Shown here: one piece after another, positions 32,310-42,217 of the stretch
How positions within the stretch are numbered: the first letter of the stretch is position 1
How the letters are laid out: each line of letters starts with the position of its first letter
Assembly (NCBI RefSeq): GCF_000006405.1
Contig: NW_003213971.1
Location: 156,685-198,901, forward strand
Direction of reading: 5' to 3'
DNA length: 42,217 nucleotides
DNA from: Perkinsus marinus ATCC 50983
Lineage: Eukaryota; Perkinsozoa; Perkinsida; Perkinsidae
Notes under the pieces: generated by a model
The model's input: only the letters and a program-made list of their open reading frames with translations
The model's database searches: none
Told to the model about the DNA's origin: nothing
Translations under genes and position numbers: made by a program

Positions 32310-32596
32310 ACAAACGATTCCTCATCAACATTGAAATTGGAAGTTGACAAGTACGGAATGCAGTGAGAAACAATGTGCATACTCCTTCACCGTGGAGATT
32401 CTAGGGTCCCTTCTCGAGTGTGAGTATCAGCGACGAGCACGCGTTGGGCGCGTGACGCTCACGCTGAAGCCTCGCGTCACTCACAATTCCATCGGTGGTG
32501 ACACTATTGTGCTCATTTATAATGAGTGATTCGAGTAGTGAAGTTGATGAAAATAGGCTGTCCCTGAGGATTTACTTCATTCCCCGCAGTATTCTG

Positions 32597-33053
32597 TTAA
32601 AGCACCTTCATGAAATCATCTAGTTCCTCACAACTCCCAAGGAGGTCAAGTGAACGTGACACCCATCGTTCGGCTTCGACACCACCCCTGACTAAATTTT
32701 CCAAAAGCGGTACGTCTATTTGCCCACCTTCCATCAGAAAAGAAGTCTTCATTCAGATGCAGAACACGCTGAACTGACTCCGAGCCATTCATTGCCTCTT
32801 CGCAGTCGTCTAATACGCTCCGAATCTGCGATAGAGTCAGGGCGCAGCGCAGTTCCTGCAGAGTCTTCTCCTGGGGGTCGGCGTCCCTGGCATCGTCGAG
32901 CAAGGGAGATCTCCGCAACTCACGAGGTGAGTCGGACCGTCGGTCCTTCGAGTTGTAAGTGACGTCTATCAGAAATTGACGAGAAGGAGAGGCGAACGGG
33001 CAGAACCGCAACCACGCGAGTTCCTCGGGTGAGTCGTTGTAGAGATATTTCAA
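32597..33053 (-). CDS. Hypothetical protein, two exons, 5' end unresolved
   Basis: Exon about 33053-32728 joins exon 32687-32597 through a 40-nt intron (GTGGGC...GTCAG) in phase. It reads PLLDDARDADPQEKTLQELR, SQIRSVLDDCEEAMNGSESV, HLNEDFFSDGRGGVEAERWV and SLDLLGSCEELDDFMKVL, stop (up to 138 codons). The frame begins after a stop without an ATG, so the true first exon lies upstream or the start is internal (ATG of MNGSESV). I recognise no family; it is an acidic, helical protein. Its 5' side meets the CCCH zinc-finger gene head to head within about 70 bp. Confidence 0.45.
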
Positions 33054-33123
33054 GTTGGTGATTTGTTATATTAGGGAACCTGTAGCTCATCGTCAAGAAG
33101 GAGTGCAGGAACCTCCTGAGGCC

Positions 33124-33672
33124 ATGTGGAGTACAACTCCCGCGCGCCCTATGATTCAACCAGCTGCGCCACAGGTCGGGATCGGTCCCTCTTCGTCATC
33201 TTCCAGTCAAGGACCTCTAGACCAGCCTGTACCGAGCATTTCTCCTGGGAGGACTCAGCCCAGGGTCCAGGTGGCCTACCTCAGACAAGGTGTTCTGCAA
33301 CAGCTGCGCGAGAGAGGGTATGTCCCCTCAGCAGAGGCCGACGGTGGTGTTTCTAGTATGGCCGTTGAACAAATCAGACGGTACGTTCCTGTTGATGGCA
33401 GTTTGGGGTCTCTACTACACAATGCACAAGGTCACCAATGCGCCCCTTGTTTGTTTCATGCAAAACGAAGGTGCCTACGTGGAATAAAATGTCTATTTTG
33501 CCATGAAGATGGTCACGAAGGTTTGCTTAGAGTCAAACAAAGGATAAGACCGAGCAAAAGAACTCGAGAACTTTTGCGGACCGTTCAAGAGCGACGGCCC
33601 GACCTTCCACCAGAGGATGTGATGAGACTCATCCAAGAACATAAACGGGAAACTTCCAGTCAAAAGAAATGA
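33124..33672 (+). CDS. CCCH-type zinc-finger protein
   Basis: 182 aa from ATG 33124 to TGA. Residues 106-131 hold C106-x2-C109-x7-C117-x5-C123-x3-H127 (CAPCLFHAKRRCLRGIKC, then LFCH), a CCCH finger. The leading extra cysteine and the FCH ending are the style common in dinoflagellate and apicomplexan proteins, usually RNA-binding. The finger is followed by a basic helix (RVKQRIRPSKRTREL). The N-terminal half is Pro/Ser-rich and disordered-looking, with a short predicted helix (AYLRQGVLQQLRER). An acceptor-like TATTAG at 33068-33073 keeps the frame open upstream, so an earlier exon may add residues; donors GTGAGT at 32929 and 33030 (+) would fit. The exact start is unsure, the finger is clear. 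Confidence 0.75.
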   Translation: MWSTTPARPMIQPAAPQVGIGPSSSSSSQGPLDQPVPSISPGRTQPRVQVAYLRQGVLQQLRERGYVPSAEADGGVSSMAVEQIRRYVPVDGSLGSLLHNAQGHQCAPCLFHAKRRCLRGIKCLFCHEDGHEGLLRVKQRIRPSKRTRELLRTVQERRPDLPPEDVMRLIQEHKRETSSQKK

Positions 33673-34464
33673 GCCAATAGTAGTGCTACTTCGCAATCGT
33701 TCCCAATTCGCCGCCTCACGTGAGTCGTTGCGAGGAACGTATTGTCGACTTTAATAAATGATTTCAGTTATCACTTTATAACACATTTTTTCTTCCTGAA
33801 GGGCCCTATAGATAAATGTAATCATTTGCATCATCTCCGGTAAGGAGATAATGACCTACGAGGTCTCAGGTACGACGGTTCTTCCCATTTTCATAACATT
33901 TTAACACATCTTGTTATTTTTGGACCAAAAATCCCGTCCACACTGTTCCTTGTTCGTGCTTATGCACGGGGGCGACTACTATCTGGCCTCCGCAATACTT
34001 CAGGGAGGCCACTTTTCGTACCAAGTTTGCTTTGAGTTGTTAAAAGTTAAGCATCACTATGTTAATCAGTAGGTTTGGAGCACTACTCCACATAAATCGC
34101 GTTGTACTGAAATGATGTCGATAATGAAAGCCTCGCTGAATCTCTGTCTTTCCGATCTAAAGACATTCTCGCGATACGAGTATCGCACTCGTTGATGAAA
34201 AAAAAGGGTCTCCACACATTACCATATGAGCAGCTCTACCTAGTGATTCCAGATAAGCTACATTCTTCTGTAGAGCTTTAATGCTCTAGAGAATTGCACC
34301 GTATGATTGCTTGCTGTTCGTTATGAAAAGGCGTGGCGAATTGGTGCTCATCATCTTATCTCCATAGGTGATAACTCTGGCTCTTATTTAATGTAACATA
34401 ATCGCTGTGTGTACCATCAGCACATTCCTGACCACTGGACGTAGAACTCAACACAACGATAAAG
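33673..34464. other. Convergent spacer, nothing recognised
   Basis: 3' flank of both the CCCH gene and the 159-aa gene. Short hairpins such as GCGATAC-GA-GTATCGC near 34172 occur; no coding signal is seen. Confidence 0.55.
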
Positions 34465-35773
34465 TCAAGTCTTGTGATGCTTCGACTTCTTTTTCTTTTT
34501 CTTCTTTTCACGTTGTGCAATAACAGGCGAATCCCCTTCATCATCACTCCACAAGAAATTCGCCTGGTCGAGGGAACTTGGCCTGAGAGAAAACTATTAT
34601 TTTCCCAACATCAACTCTTTCATAAACTCACATGGCCACCACTTCTCGAAGAACTTGCATTTGTTTTTCTCGTCGAAGCATCCGCCCTGCATGTCGCTCC
34701 TGAAAACGTTTCCTCCGTACATATCTTCAAACCAATAGACGTACTTTTTCTCGAGCATGTTTAGCTCTTTCTGCTTCCCAAAAGTCCTCTTCATTTGACC
34801 GGTGTTCTCTCATTGCCTCCGATTCGTGTCTACGATGGCGTTTCCGACTCTCCTCAACTACACCAAACCAGAGTGATATTCTATACACGTATATGTTGTG
34901 AACTCCAGAGGACTACGATTTCATAACGATCATCATATCATACAGAATTAGAATAAAATAGAGTAAAAAGATCATAAAAAGTAGTAAAATAAATGAATCT
35001 AACAGCAAAAAATACGTCACCAATTACACACACAGTTGTTGGAGTAGGAATATATGTTCGCTTTCCTCAGCTGAGCTCAGGAGGAGTTTCCAATGCTGAT
35101 TATAGAGATTCACAAACGAACTAAGAAATTCACAGAAAGTTGTCAGAATTCCCAAAATTTCCTCTCATAATTTTCATTTCGTCACCAACATGTGTAGTTG
35201 TCCATGTGCATATTTCCCCACAGTTTTTAACAGCGGCGACGATCCCTCAACACAAATGTGCAATAACGATCCTCCTTACCAGATTGTTGACTCCTGCTGG
35301 ACTCTCGCTTCAAGTGTCGCCGCTTTTGCTCGTTCTCCTCCTCGTCGGCCTTGAGCGCCCACATAGCTTTCTTCTCCAGGAAGACGTTGTGCGAGTTGGC
35401 CTGAGAGTGGTATTGGAATATGTATTACTTTTCCGGGAATTTCCTCAACAAATTATGGAAATTCACACGCGACTTGAGGTAGAGGTTTACAGGAGCCAAC
35501 AACATGATGGGAAATCCGGGGAAAATTTTCTCGTTGGAAACAAAAAAATCCCCAGAATTTCTTAATACTTGTCATCAACACTTATTGTTGAGTTTGCGCA
35601 TATTTTTCCCAAACTGCCTAAGGACGAATAATTTTCCAACTTTTATGCGCAAAACGGTTCAGATTTTTGCAAAAAAAATCTTTGGAAATATTTTTTTCCT
35701 CAATTGAGCTCACCTGATCTAGCGCGTTTCTAACTAACGATTTGCCTTCTTCAATAAGCGGACGTCGAGCCAT
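34465..35773 (-). CDS. Uncharacterised basic coiled-coil protein (159 aa)
   Basis: Five exons: 35714-35773, 35280-35400, 34745-34857, 34632-34699 and 34465-34582. All are in phase, 480 nt. The protein starts MARRPLIEEGKSLVRNALDQ. The middle (residues 30-120) is a highly charged helix rich in Glu/Lys/Arg (KKAMWALKADEEENEQKRRH, FWEAERAKHAREKERHAGRM). Then come NFLWSDDEGDSP and a basic tail, EKKKKKKKSKHHK, that looks like a nuclear localisation signal. The layout is typical of nuclear RNA-processing accessory proteins, but I do not recognise the family and that role is a guess. Intron 2 contains a full B repeat and intron 1 a worn one. Confidence 0.78.
35037..35222 (+). mobile_element. Repeat B copy 8
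   Basis: The longest intact B copy (TGTTGGAGTAGGAATATATG ... GTGCATATTTCCCCACA). Its ends are imperfect inverted repeats of each other (TGT-GGA-ATAT). Confidence 0.8.
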
Positions 35774-36661
35774 TTTAAATGATGAAACTGCAGATGATTT
35801 TGTCGTACAAAAAAAGAAAAAACACATTTCACCCGAGAAATACTGGTATTTATCACTACAATTTCATTTCTTTACCGACACAATCGTTTCAACTACCACC
35901 TAAAAGTTACTCATGAATAATGAGTCGCATTTCTTCGCAATTTAGTAAACTGTCCTTAGGTGCGTCCAGAACGCCGATCGCGATGATTATGTCTAAGTAC
36001 TTCAAAAAAACTGGAGATAATTTTCCCCTTTTAAAACAATCTGCATAATTCAACCCAAATTCCTCTTGCATTCAAACGAGATACAATACTGCAAGTTTAC
36101 TAGAGTGAACTCAACATCCTCCAAGATTCGGTGAAAATTCTCACTACTATAACAACGCAACTAGCAGAAGCTTGCTTTGGAGATTCATGTATGTAGCACT
36201 TGATATGAGGGAGAGATGGGAGCAGTCTACAGTTGATAATAACGTGAGAGAATCGATTGAATTTAACTTCAAAATATGCACATGGTCAACTACATGTGCT
36301 GATGACAACCAGAAAATTGCGGGGAAATTATTTGGCAATGGATTTCGTTACTCTCAATTGAGAGTAACGAAACCCCGATCAGATCGATTGAGTTTCATTG
36401 AATGACAACATACGAACTTCATACAAGTCATGGTGGCTGGGATATTAGAGGGATAGATCGATACACCCTTAGTGTGATTTCTCTCTCCAGAAACCGCGTC
36501 AATACTAGAGCAAGAGACCTAGTAGTTGCAGTTAGGGATATTTGATGAGAGTTTGTAAGTAGTAGTATAGACAAGCTTGAAGGGATGTGAACACACCCGA
36601 TATCATGCGTGAACTGCAGCGTTCCAAATGCTTATCGTTGAATTCAAAACTTTGTTATCAA
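35774..36661. other. Intergenic with B fragment and palindrome
   Basis: 36271-36330 is a partial B repeat (AATATGCACATGGTCAACTA). A 30-bp perfect palindrome follows at 36343-36372. No gene was recognised. Confidence 0.5.
36343..36372. repeat. Perfect 30-bp palindrome, no spacer
   Basis: TTTCGTTACTCTCAA is followed directly by its reverse complement. Confidence 0.97.
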
Positions 36662-36797
36662 TGGAGTCTCACCACCCTAGTGATCTGAGAAACACTAGTG
36701 AAAACATGTTTCACGACAACTGCATATCACCGCGAATATCGGGGTTTTCGCGGAGATTTACGACGCCACTTCACGTAAAACGGGTTGTGGAACTCCA
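36662..36797 (+). mobile_element. Repeat A copy 12
   Basis: Full-length (TGGAGTCTCACCACC ... GTTGTGGAACTCCA), with ATT after the right end. It is the only A copy outside a recognised gene on this side. Confidence 0.75.
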
Positions 36798-37426
36798 TTC
36801 ATTATTCGATCATGCTGCCTCAAAATATGAGTATAAGATCAGCCATATCGAACCAGTAATTTGTATATCAATTTAGTGAACTGAAAAATAAATAACTGAT
36901 AAATAACTACTCAATGTCAGCCCGGCCGAGGCGCCCGGACTACAAATCGATTGTCTGGGCGCACGCGAATGCTCTAGACCTGGTTGAGTTCCACGGGAGT
37001 CGGAAAGACATATGTTCAGAGGGGTGTCTTATGCAGCTGCTAGCAATGAATGTCTTATCTCTTCACTTGCGGCAACTATAACTCAACCGCTCTGTTTCTG
37101 GCGAGCTTTCTTATGGCACCGTTACAGGACTGTGAGAAAGTGTGCTCACCATAGCAAGTATATTGTCATATCCTTGCTATGTAACGCAACGGTAGGAGCC
37201 ATATTAGAAGAGTACAGATAGAGGTTGGCCAGAGACCAGCAGAGTATATCCAATAGCAGATATAATACCACAAAGAATGGCAACCGTGGGGTAATGGGGA
37301 ATCTAACGGTTTCACGGTTACACATTAAGGCGGGCGATATACAAAGATACTGAGAGTGAGAAGCTTACGAATCTCATACCCCGCCCTTCCTAGAAATTGC
37401 ACATATATAAATACACAAATATCGTC
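36798..37426. other. Flank of the LTR element, possible 3' LTR
   Basis: On the minus strand a purine-rich GGAAGGGCGGGG at 37379-37390 sits just beyond the element's stop codon, where a polypurine tract would be. An LTR would then run from there to about 36.9 kb. The second LTR is outside the window, so this cannot be tested here. Confidence 0.3.
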
Positions 37427-40400
37427 TCATATATTTCCTTCCAACTTGATCACCGTAGCGATACTCGTAGAGGGATTGAACATGACGACAGATTCGTCAA
37501 GGGACTGGCAACCGATGACTTCGACAGTAGTTAGATCACCCACTGCATGGGCGATAGACAAAGGTTGACCTTGGAGTTGTCCCGTTGGAAGTTGGATGCC
37601 AGCAGACTCCATCAACTGATTGGTGGTAAGGGTAGGAACGGTCGACTCATCAATCCTAAATACATCATCCTCGACGACTCGACTGCTGCCGTAATAACGA
37701 CGCAGATTGTGAGTATCTTCAGTACTGCCATCACCCAAAATCACAGTACCACGACCTAGAACCGCTTGGATAGAGTAAGGACCAATCCACTTAGGCTGCA
37801 ATGGTGTGCCAGCTGGGAAGTACTTCATCACTAGATCTCCTGGGCGAAACTGACAGCCTCGACGGGAACCGACCGCATCAGGAGGGTTAGAGTCGTGGAA
37901 GTGTAGGAGACTATCCACAGCACGTCGACGGGCCTCATGGACTCGGATGGCCTCCTTGATAATGTCATCAGAGAGCTGCTCTCCTTGAGGTTGGAGTTCT
38001 CGTGCAAGAGGTCCCACATCATCCCATCCGAAGAATAGGAAGAAGGGAGTAGCCGAACCGTGTGAGAGATCAACAACCCGACGATTACATCGCTTCTCAG
38101 CCTTACTGAGAAATGCAGACCAATTAGTGGGAGCATTACCGGTTAATGCTCTAAGGCAGCGCTTGACCTCTGCCTGTTGTCGTTCCAGTCGAGAGTTTCG
38201 CCATGGGCTGTATCTGGGAGCATATCGGACCAGACTTCCAGTACGACAGGCCCACAGCCTGAAGCAACGGCTGGTAAACTGCGGACCATTGTCGGTATAA
38301 TAGCTTAGCGGGGATCCATACCGATCCACAAGGTCGCGCTCGAGAACAGCGGTGACTGTAGAAGTTGTTGAAGATGGTAGAGCCCATAGCCAGAGGAAAC
38401 CGCTACTGCTGTCCAAGGCACTCAAGATGAACCTGCAAGCCTTCTTATATATTGGGTGATTGCTGGGTTCTAAGGGCCCCACGAGGTCGAGGTAGACGCA
38501 GTCCAAAACGTGCCTGGCTGGAGTCATCTTGCCACCAGCGCTCTTAGTGGTTCGTCTAGAGGTACAATGAGCACAGCTGCATCTTCGAAGGATACTCAGT
38601 GTGATCGGTCTCAGACGAGGATGATAGAAGGAAAGTCCCACCATGTGTATGATGGCTTCAGACCCAGCGTGACCGATGGTAGCATGGTGGAAAAGAATAA
38701 CCTCCTCCACGATACTCTCAGGTAGAACAACCTTGGAGTCGCCAGTCACATAGAGACCGTGACCATTTTGAGTATAAGAAGACGTGATCCACGACTCGGC
38801 AGCTTGAAGAGCCTTCACCATTTCCTTGCAGTTACCATTGATCATCATGTCAGCAATACGTCGTATTTTCGCTTCCTCATCGTCGTCCTCCTCAACAGAC
38901 TCGACATTGGTATCAGATGAGCCTCCTTCGCCCGTAGCCTTGGTAGTAGTAGAGCCGACCTCAACCATCTTGGCTTTGGCACCTTCATCCTCCTTCATCT
39001 CTCCCTGTAGTGAGGCAGCATCATCTACGGTATTGCGGCATAGGTCGCCGATATCGGTGATGGCTCGAGGGTCGAGAACGATGTCCAGAAGATTGCGGCG
39101 GGCGGGTGAGGATGGGCCTGTAGTTGAGGACTCACCTGCAATAGATCTCGCCAGAGCGTCAGTCCATCTGGGTGCACCAGTCCTCGGAATCCAGACGGTC
39201 TTCGTCACATAGCGAGTGTAGACTTCCCATTTGGTTAAGATGGCACCGGAGAAGGTGTCGGCAATATTGTTCCACGAACGGCATCCGTTGATGTTGTCGA
39301 TGAGAAGTGTGGTTGGACCTTGTAGTTCATGAACGCAGTCAACCACGGCTTCGATAGCAGCAACTCTTTCACGCCATGTCGAACTCATACGCTGCTGAGT
39401 AGCATCCCAGCATCCACCAGTGAGCTTCGCAGGAAGAAGGGCGAACGGTTGGGGCTGAGGAGTATCGAACAGCACATCAGTGGTTGGGAAGTCAACAGGT
39501 AGAGAGGCAGAATGGGCCAGCTTGCTGTTGGGGTCGTCAAGGGTTACCGCGATGAGGACTACAGCGGACCAAGAGGCGGTGTTGCTATCAGTGAGCAGAA
39601 CCGTGCCAAGCAGGCGATCACCCAACGATGTGGCGAGGAGTCCCGGGAGTCCAGAGAGATAGAAGGCGACAAGTGTGTAGAAGCTCTCCTTGAGTCGATC
39701 ATAGAGGTCGTCGGGAGCTTCCCCATTTTCCTTCTGGAAAATGGACTGTGCCTTCTGTATGACAAAAAGGGCTGACATGGCCTCAGGTCCTAGAAATCCT
39801 CTGAAGTAGTTGAACACTCCAAACCACTTACGGAGCCAGGCTAATCTCGCAGGTCGAGGGTCGCCACGGTCAGCAGGTTTGAGGGTAGGCTTCTTGAACT
39901 CGGACCACGCCATAGATGCCGTCGTGTCAGTGAACTCGAAGCGAGTGGGCTCCATGGAGCAACACCCATTCGTCAAACGCAGACCACAGAAGTTGACCGA
40001 TGATGATGGCGGAATGGACTTGGCCTCGTTGACCAGGAAGTGGAGGGTTTCCAACTCTTCACGAGCCACAGATACCGCGGCGTGGCAGCTGTTGGTGTCA
40101 AGTGCGGCCACGATAACGTCGTCTTTATTGTGCCTGACAATAGCTTTTATGCACTCCTTCTCCAAACGGTCGTTGATTCGGTCAATAGGGATTTGAATGG
40201 AGGAGTTGAACAACACACTGCTCCATATCCACCCTTGTGGTAGTACTCGCATCTTCCACCACGTCGAATTGCCGGAGGGGTCTCGAGTGACCAATCCGAA
40301 CAAAGCAGAGAGCCTCGGAGGGAGAAGTATAGATGAGTACGCATCAGTGACGTCAACCTTTGCATATACGGAGTATGCATACGGGATGCTGCCAATCTTT

Positions 40401-42208
40401 GACAGAGCACTAGGCTCAGACTGACGGTAGGCTGCTTTACTGGCAGACTCACTCACCACTGAGGCACCAGGGACAAAAAGGAAACGACCATTAGAGTCAT
40501 GGGTCAGGACAAGCCGGTTGATCACGCGACAATCCAGGGTGATTCTATAGCGAGAATCAACTGCGGGATCCGGATACCTTCGGGGGTTGGCGTCACCAGA
40601 ACCAGTCCGATTGACCTTGTCGACGATCACAGTAGCAAGCACGGTAGTACATTCACCTTCGGAGCATCGCATTACCTTGCCTTCTCGCTCCATGGTGAGC
40701 AATCGATGATGCTCGATGCGCTGGTCGACATCAGACTTGCGACGCAGCTTCTCGCGATAGGGATAGACAGGAGCACACTCTAGTGGTTCGCAACGGCATC
40801 TTACACGCTGGCTCCCGGGTGACCGATCATCCTCTACCACCTCGGCGAGGGGGCAGATAGGTAGGGTATCCACCGCAACGCGGTGAGCGGCCAAACGAGT
40901 AGCAGATGGTTGATTGATAGACTCGATGCTGGAAACATCCGCGCCCGACCGTGACGATAGAGCCAAACCAAGAGTAGGGAACATATTCGTCCCAATGAGG
41001 ATGTCCGGATCAGCGCCATCACAGACCAGGAACTTTAGATGGCCGGTGCATTTGCCGCTAGCGAAAGCAACCTTGGCCACATGAGTACCACGGAGTGAGT
41101 TTCCGTCAGCCACACCAACGGCAATGTCGTTGTTGAGGGTGGTGACATCACTGGGGTCTAGCACTTTAGACTCCAGAAGGTAGCCTAGGAGTCCTCTGCT
41201 CATGAGGGAGACATTGGCTCCAGAGTCCACCAGAGACTCTGCGTGGCAAACACGCTCATAGTCACCTCCCAGCTTCAGACGCACATGTGGCTGAGTACCA
41301 CCTCTGACGTTGGTCTGGTCCTCGAACGCCGCTGCTGCCTTGGCCGTTATAATGGCGCTGCGAGCAGAGGCAGTAGGGAATTTGCTGATGAACTTGGATA
41401 AAGGATCTGGCTCTTGGGATGAGGCCGATGAAGCTGCTACTGCTGACTGTTGAATACTACCAGTGTTGGTGTTGGGAGCAGGGGCTCGACACACACCAGC
41501 TACATGCCCTTTGCGACGACAACGAGAGCATATAACTCGCTTGGGAGAAATGCGACAGTGATGTTGGCTGTTAGAGGCCTTGATATCACCACAGGCTCCA
41601 CATCTCTCGGTTCGACGGTGTATACTCTCCACTGGAGCAGTGCAGTCTCGGGCAAAATGTCCCACACCAGAGCATCGCAGACAACCATTCTGAGGGATAC
41701 CGAGGGTACCAGAGATGGCGGTATGAACCTTAGCATAGCAAAGGTCAGTGTCCAGGACGAGTGACTTGGCAGACTGACGAGGCTTGCCACCGGAGTTAGT
41801 GGTGGTAGCGGTAGTCGGTGGATAAGTCGCTTGGGTAGTGGTAATGGCAGTAGTGGTTGTGAACAAGCCTTGTTGCTCAGCGTTAGAGTAGAATGACTTG
41901 AATGTTGCTTTGAACTTCTCGTAGTCGAGTATGCCGCTTGGGTTGGTCATCGCTAATGCCAGCTTGCACTTGGGACAAGTGAAGCCGCGTTGAAGGAGAG
42001 CAATCTTATCGATCGTAGATACCTTACCTTCCCCGGGGTAAGTCATCTCCCTCAGATGGAGTACATGCTCGAACTCCTTGATATAGTCATACGGTGACTG
42101 ATTAGGTGACTGCTGAGTAGATACCCAACGATTCTGTAGGGCACACTTTTCGGCGACGGTGAGGAATTCGTCGTCGAGGGCTTGAAGGATAGTGTCGCAG
42201 TGGCCCAC
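37427..42208 (-). mobile_element. LTR retrotransposon gag-pol, Ty3/gypsy-type
   Basis: One open frame of 1593 codons runs off towards the right edge. In order from 42208 it has the end of Gag, two CCHC zinc knuckles (about 41.69-41.48 kb), an aspartic protease (about 41.2 kb), reverse transcriptase (about 40.5-39.9 kb), an RNase H-like region (about 39.3 kb), and integrase with zinc-binding and core domains (about 38.7-38.1 kb) plus a C-terminal region. The order protease-RT-RNase H-integrase excludes Ty1/copia. It looks whole and young in the part visible; the Gag start and one LTR lie outside the window. Confidence 0.85.
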
Positions 42209-42217
42209 TGCGCTACG

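Noticed and set aside
32344-32529. Plus-strand frame of 61 codons
   Set aside because: No ATG at its start, no domain, and unsupported by neighbouring splice signals.
38826-41764. Plus-strand frames of 90-130 codons opposite the LTR element
   Set aside because: Shadows of the long minus-strand gag-pol frame.
1-42217. CRISPR arrays, bacterial operons or phage
   Set aside because: No spacer-repeat alternation or prokaryotic gene spacing; GT-AG introns throughout show a eukaryotic genome.

Overview
This is a eukaryotic nuclear window, most likely from a Perkinsus-type alveolate (Perkinsozoa). The reasons are many short GT-AG introns (about 40-120 nt), an alveolate-style CCCH zinc-finger protein, a chitinase-like secreted gene pair, LTR-element fossils, and at 8127-8147 a near-complete match to the dinoflagellate/Perkinsus spliced-leader (SL) sequence. 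The species cannot be fixed from sequence alone.

Layout. 1-5138 (+): the end of an unrecognised gene whose last intron is filled by a GTT/TATAT minisatellite, then a seven-exon SPF45/RBM17-type splicing factor (G-patch plus UHM). 4746-16250: a segmental duplication. A block holding the SPF45 3' end and a secreted GH18-like gene (5971-7101) was copied as a broken SPF45 end (8875-9290) and a second GH18-like gene (14116-15252). The copy was later split by about 4.4 kb carrying a foldback DNA element (9708-10839) and a gag-like LTR-element fossil. An integrase fossil follows at 16.3-17.1 kb.

17671-22251: an OSR1/SPAK/Fray-type protein kinase (-, ten exons, 377 aa) and ribosomal protein L11 (+, three exons) are divergent, with only 141 bp between their start codons. 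23728-27848 (-): a seven-exon gene for an unknown 364-aa protein whose last intron is almost wholly a second GTT/TATAT minisatellite. 28.4-29.9 kb: a LINE remnant with endonuclease and RNase H but no reverse transcriptase. 30.8-31.6 kb: a 60-aa ORF beside an eight-copy, 73-bp tandem array. 32.1-33.7 kb: minus-strand coding segments facing a CCCH zinc-finger gene (+). 34465-35773 (-): a five-exon gene for a basic 159-aa protein. 37427 to the right edge (-): a gag-pol ORF of an LTR retrotransposon, open throughout.

Two short non-autonomous repeat families, called A (GGAGTTTCAC ends) and B (GGAGTAGGAATAT ends) here, fill introns and spacers, often side by side. The most unusual signal is a scatter of perfect inverted repeats whose arms are separated by exactly one base. 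Comparing the two duplicated blocks shows that two of them are present in one copy only, as expected of strand-switching replication errors.

Exon models were built by eye. For five multi-exon genes every junction is in phase and the total length is a multiple of three, which is good internal support. No RNA or homology evidence could be consulted.
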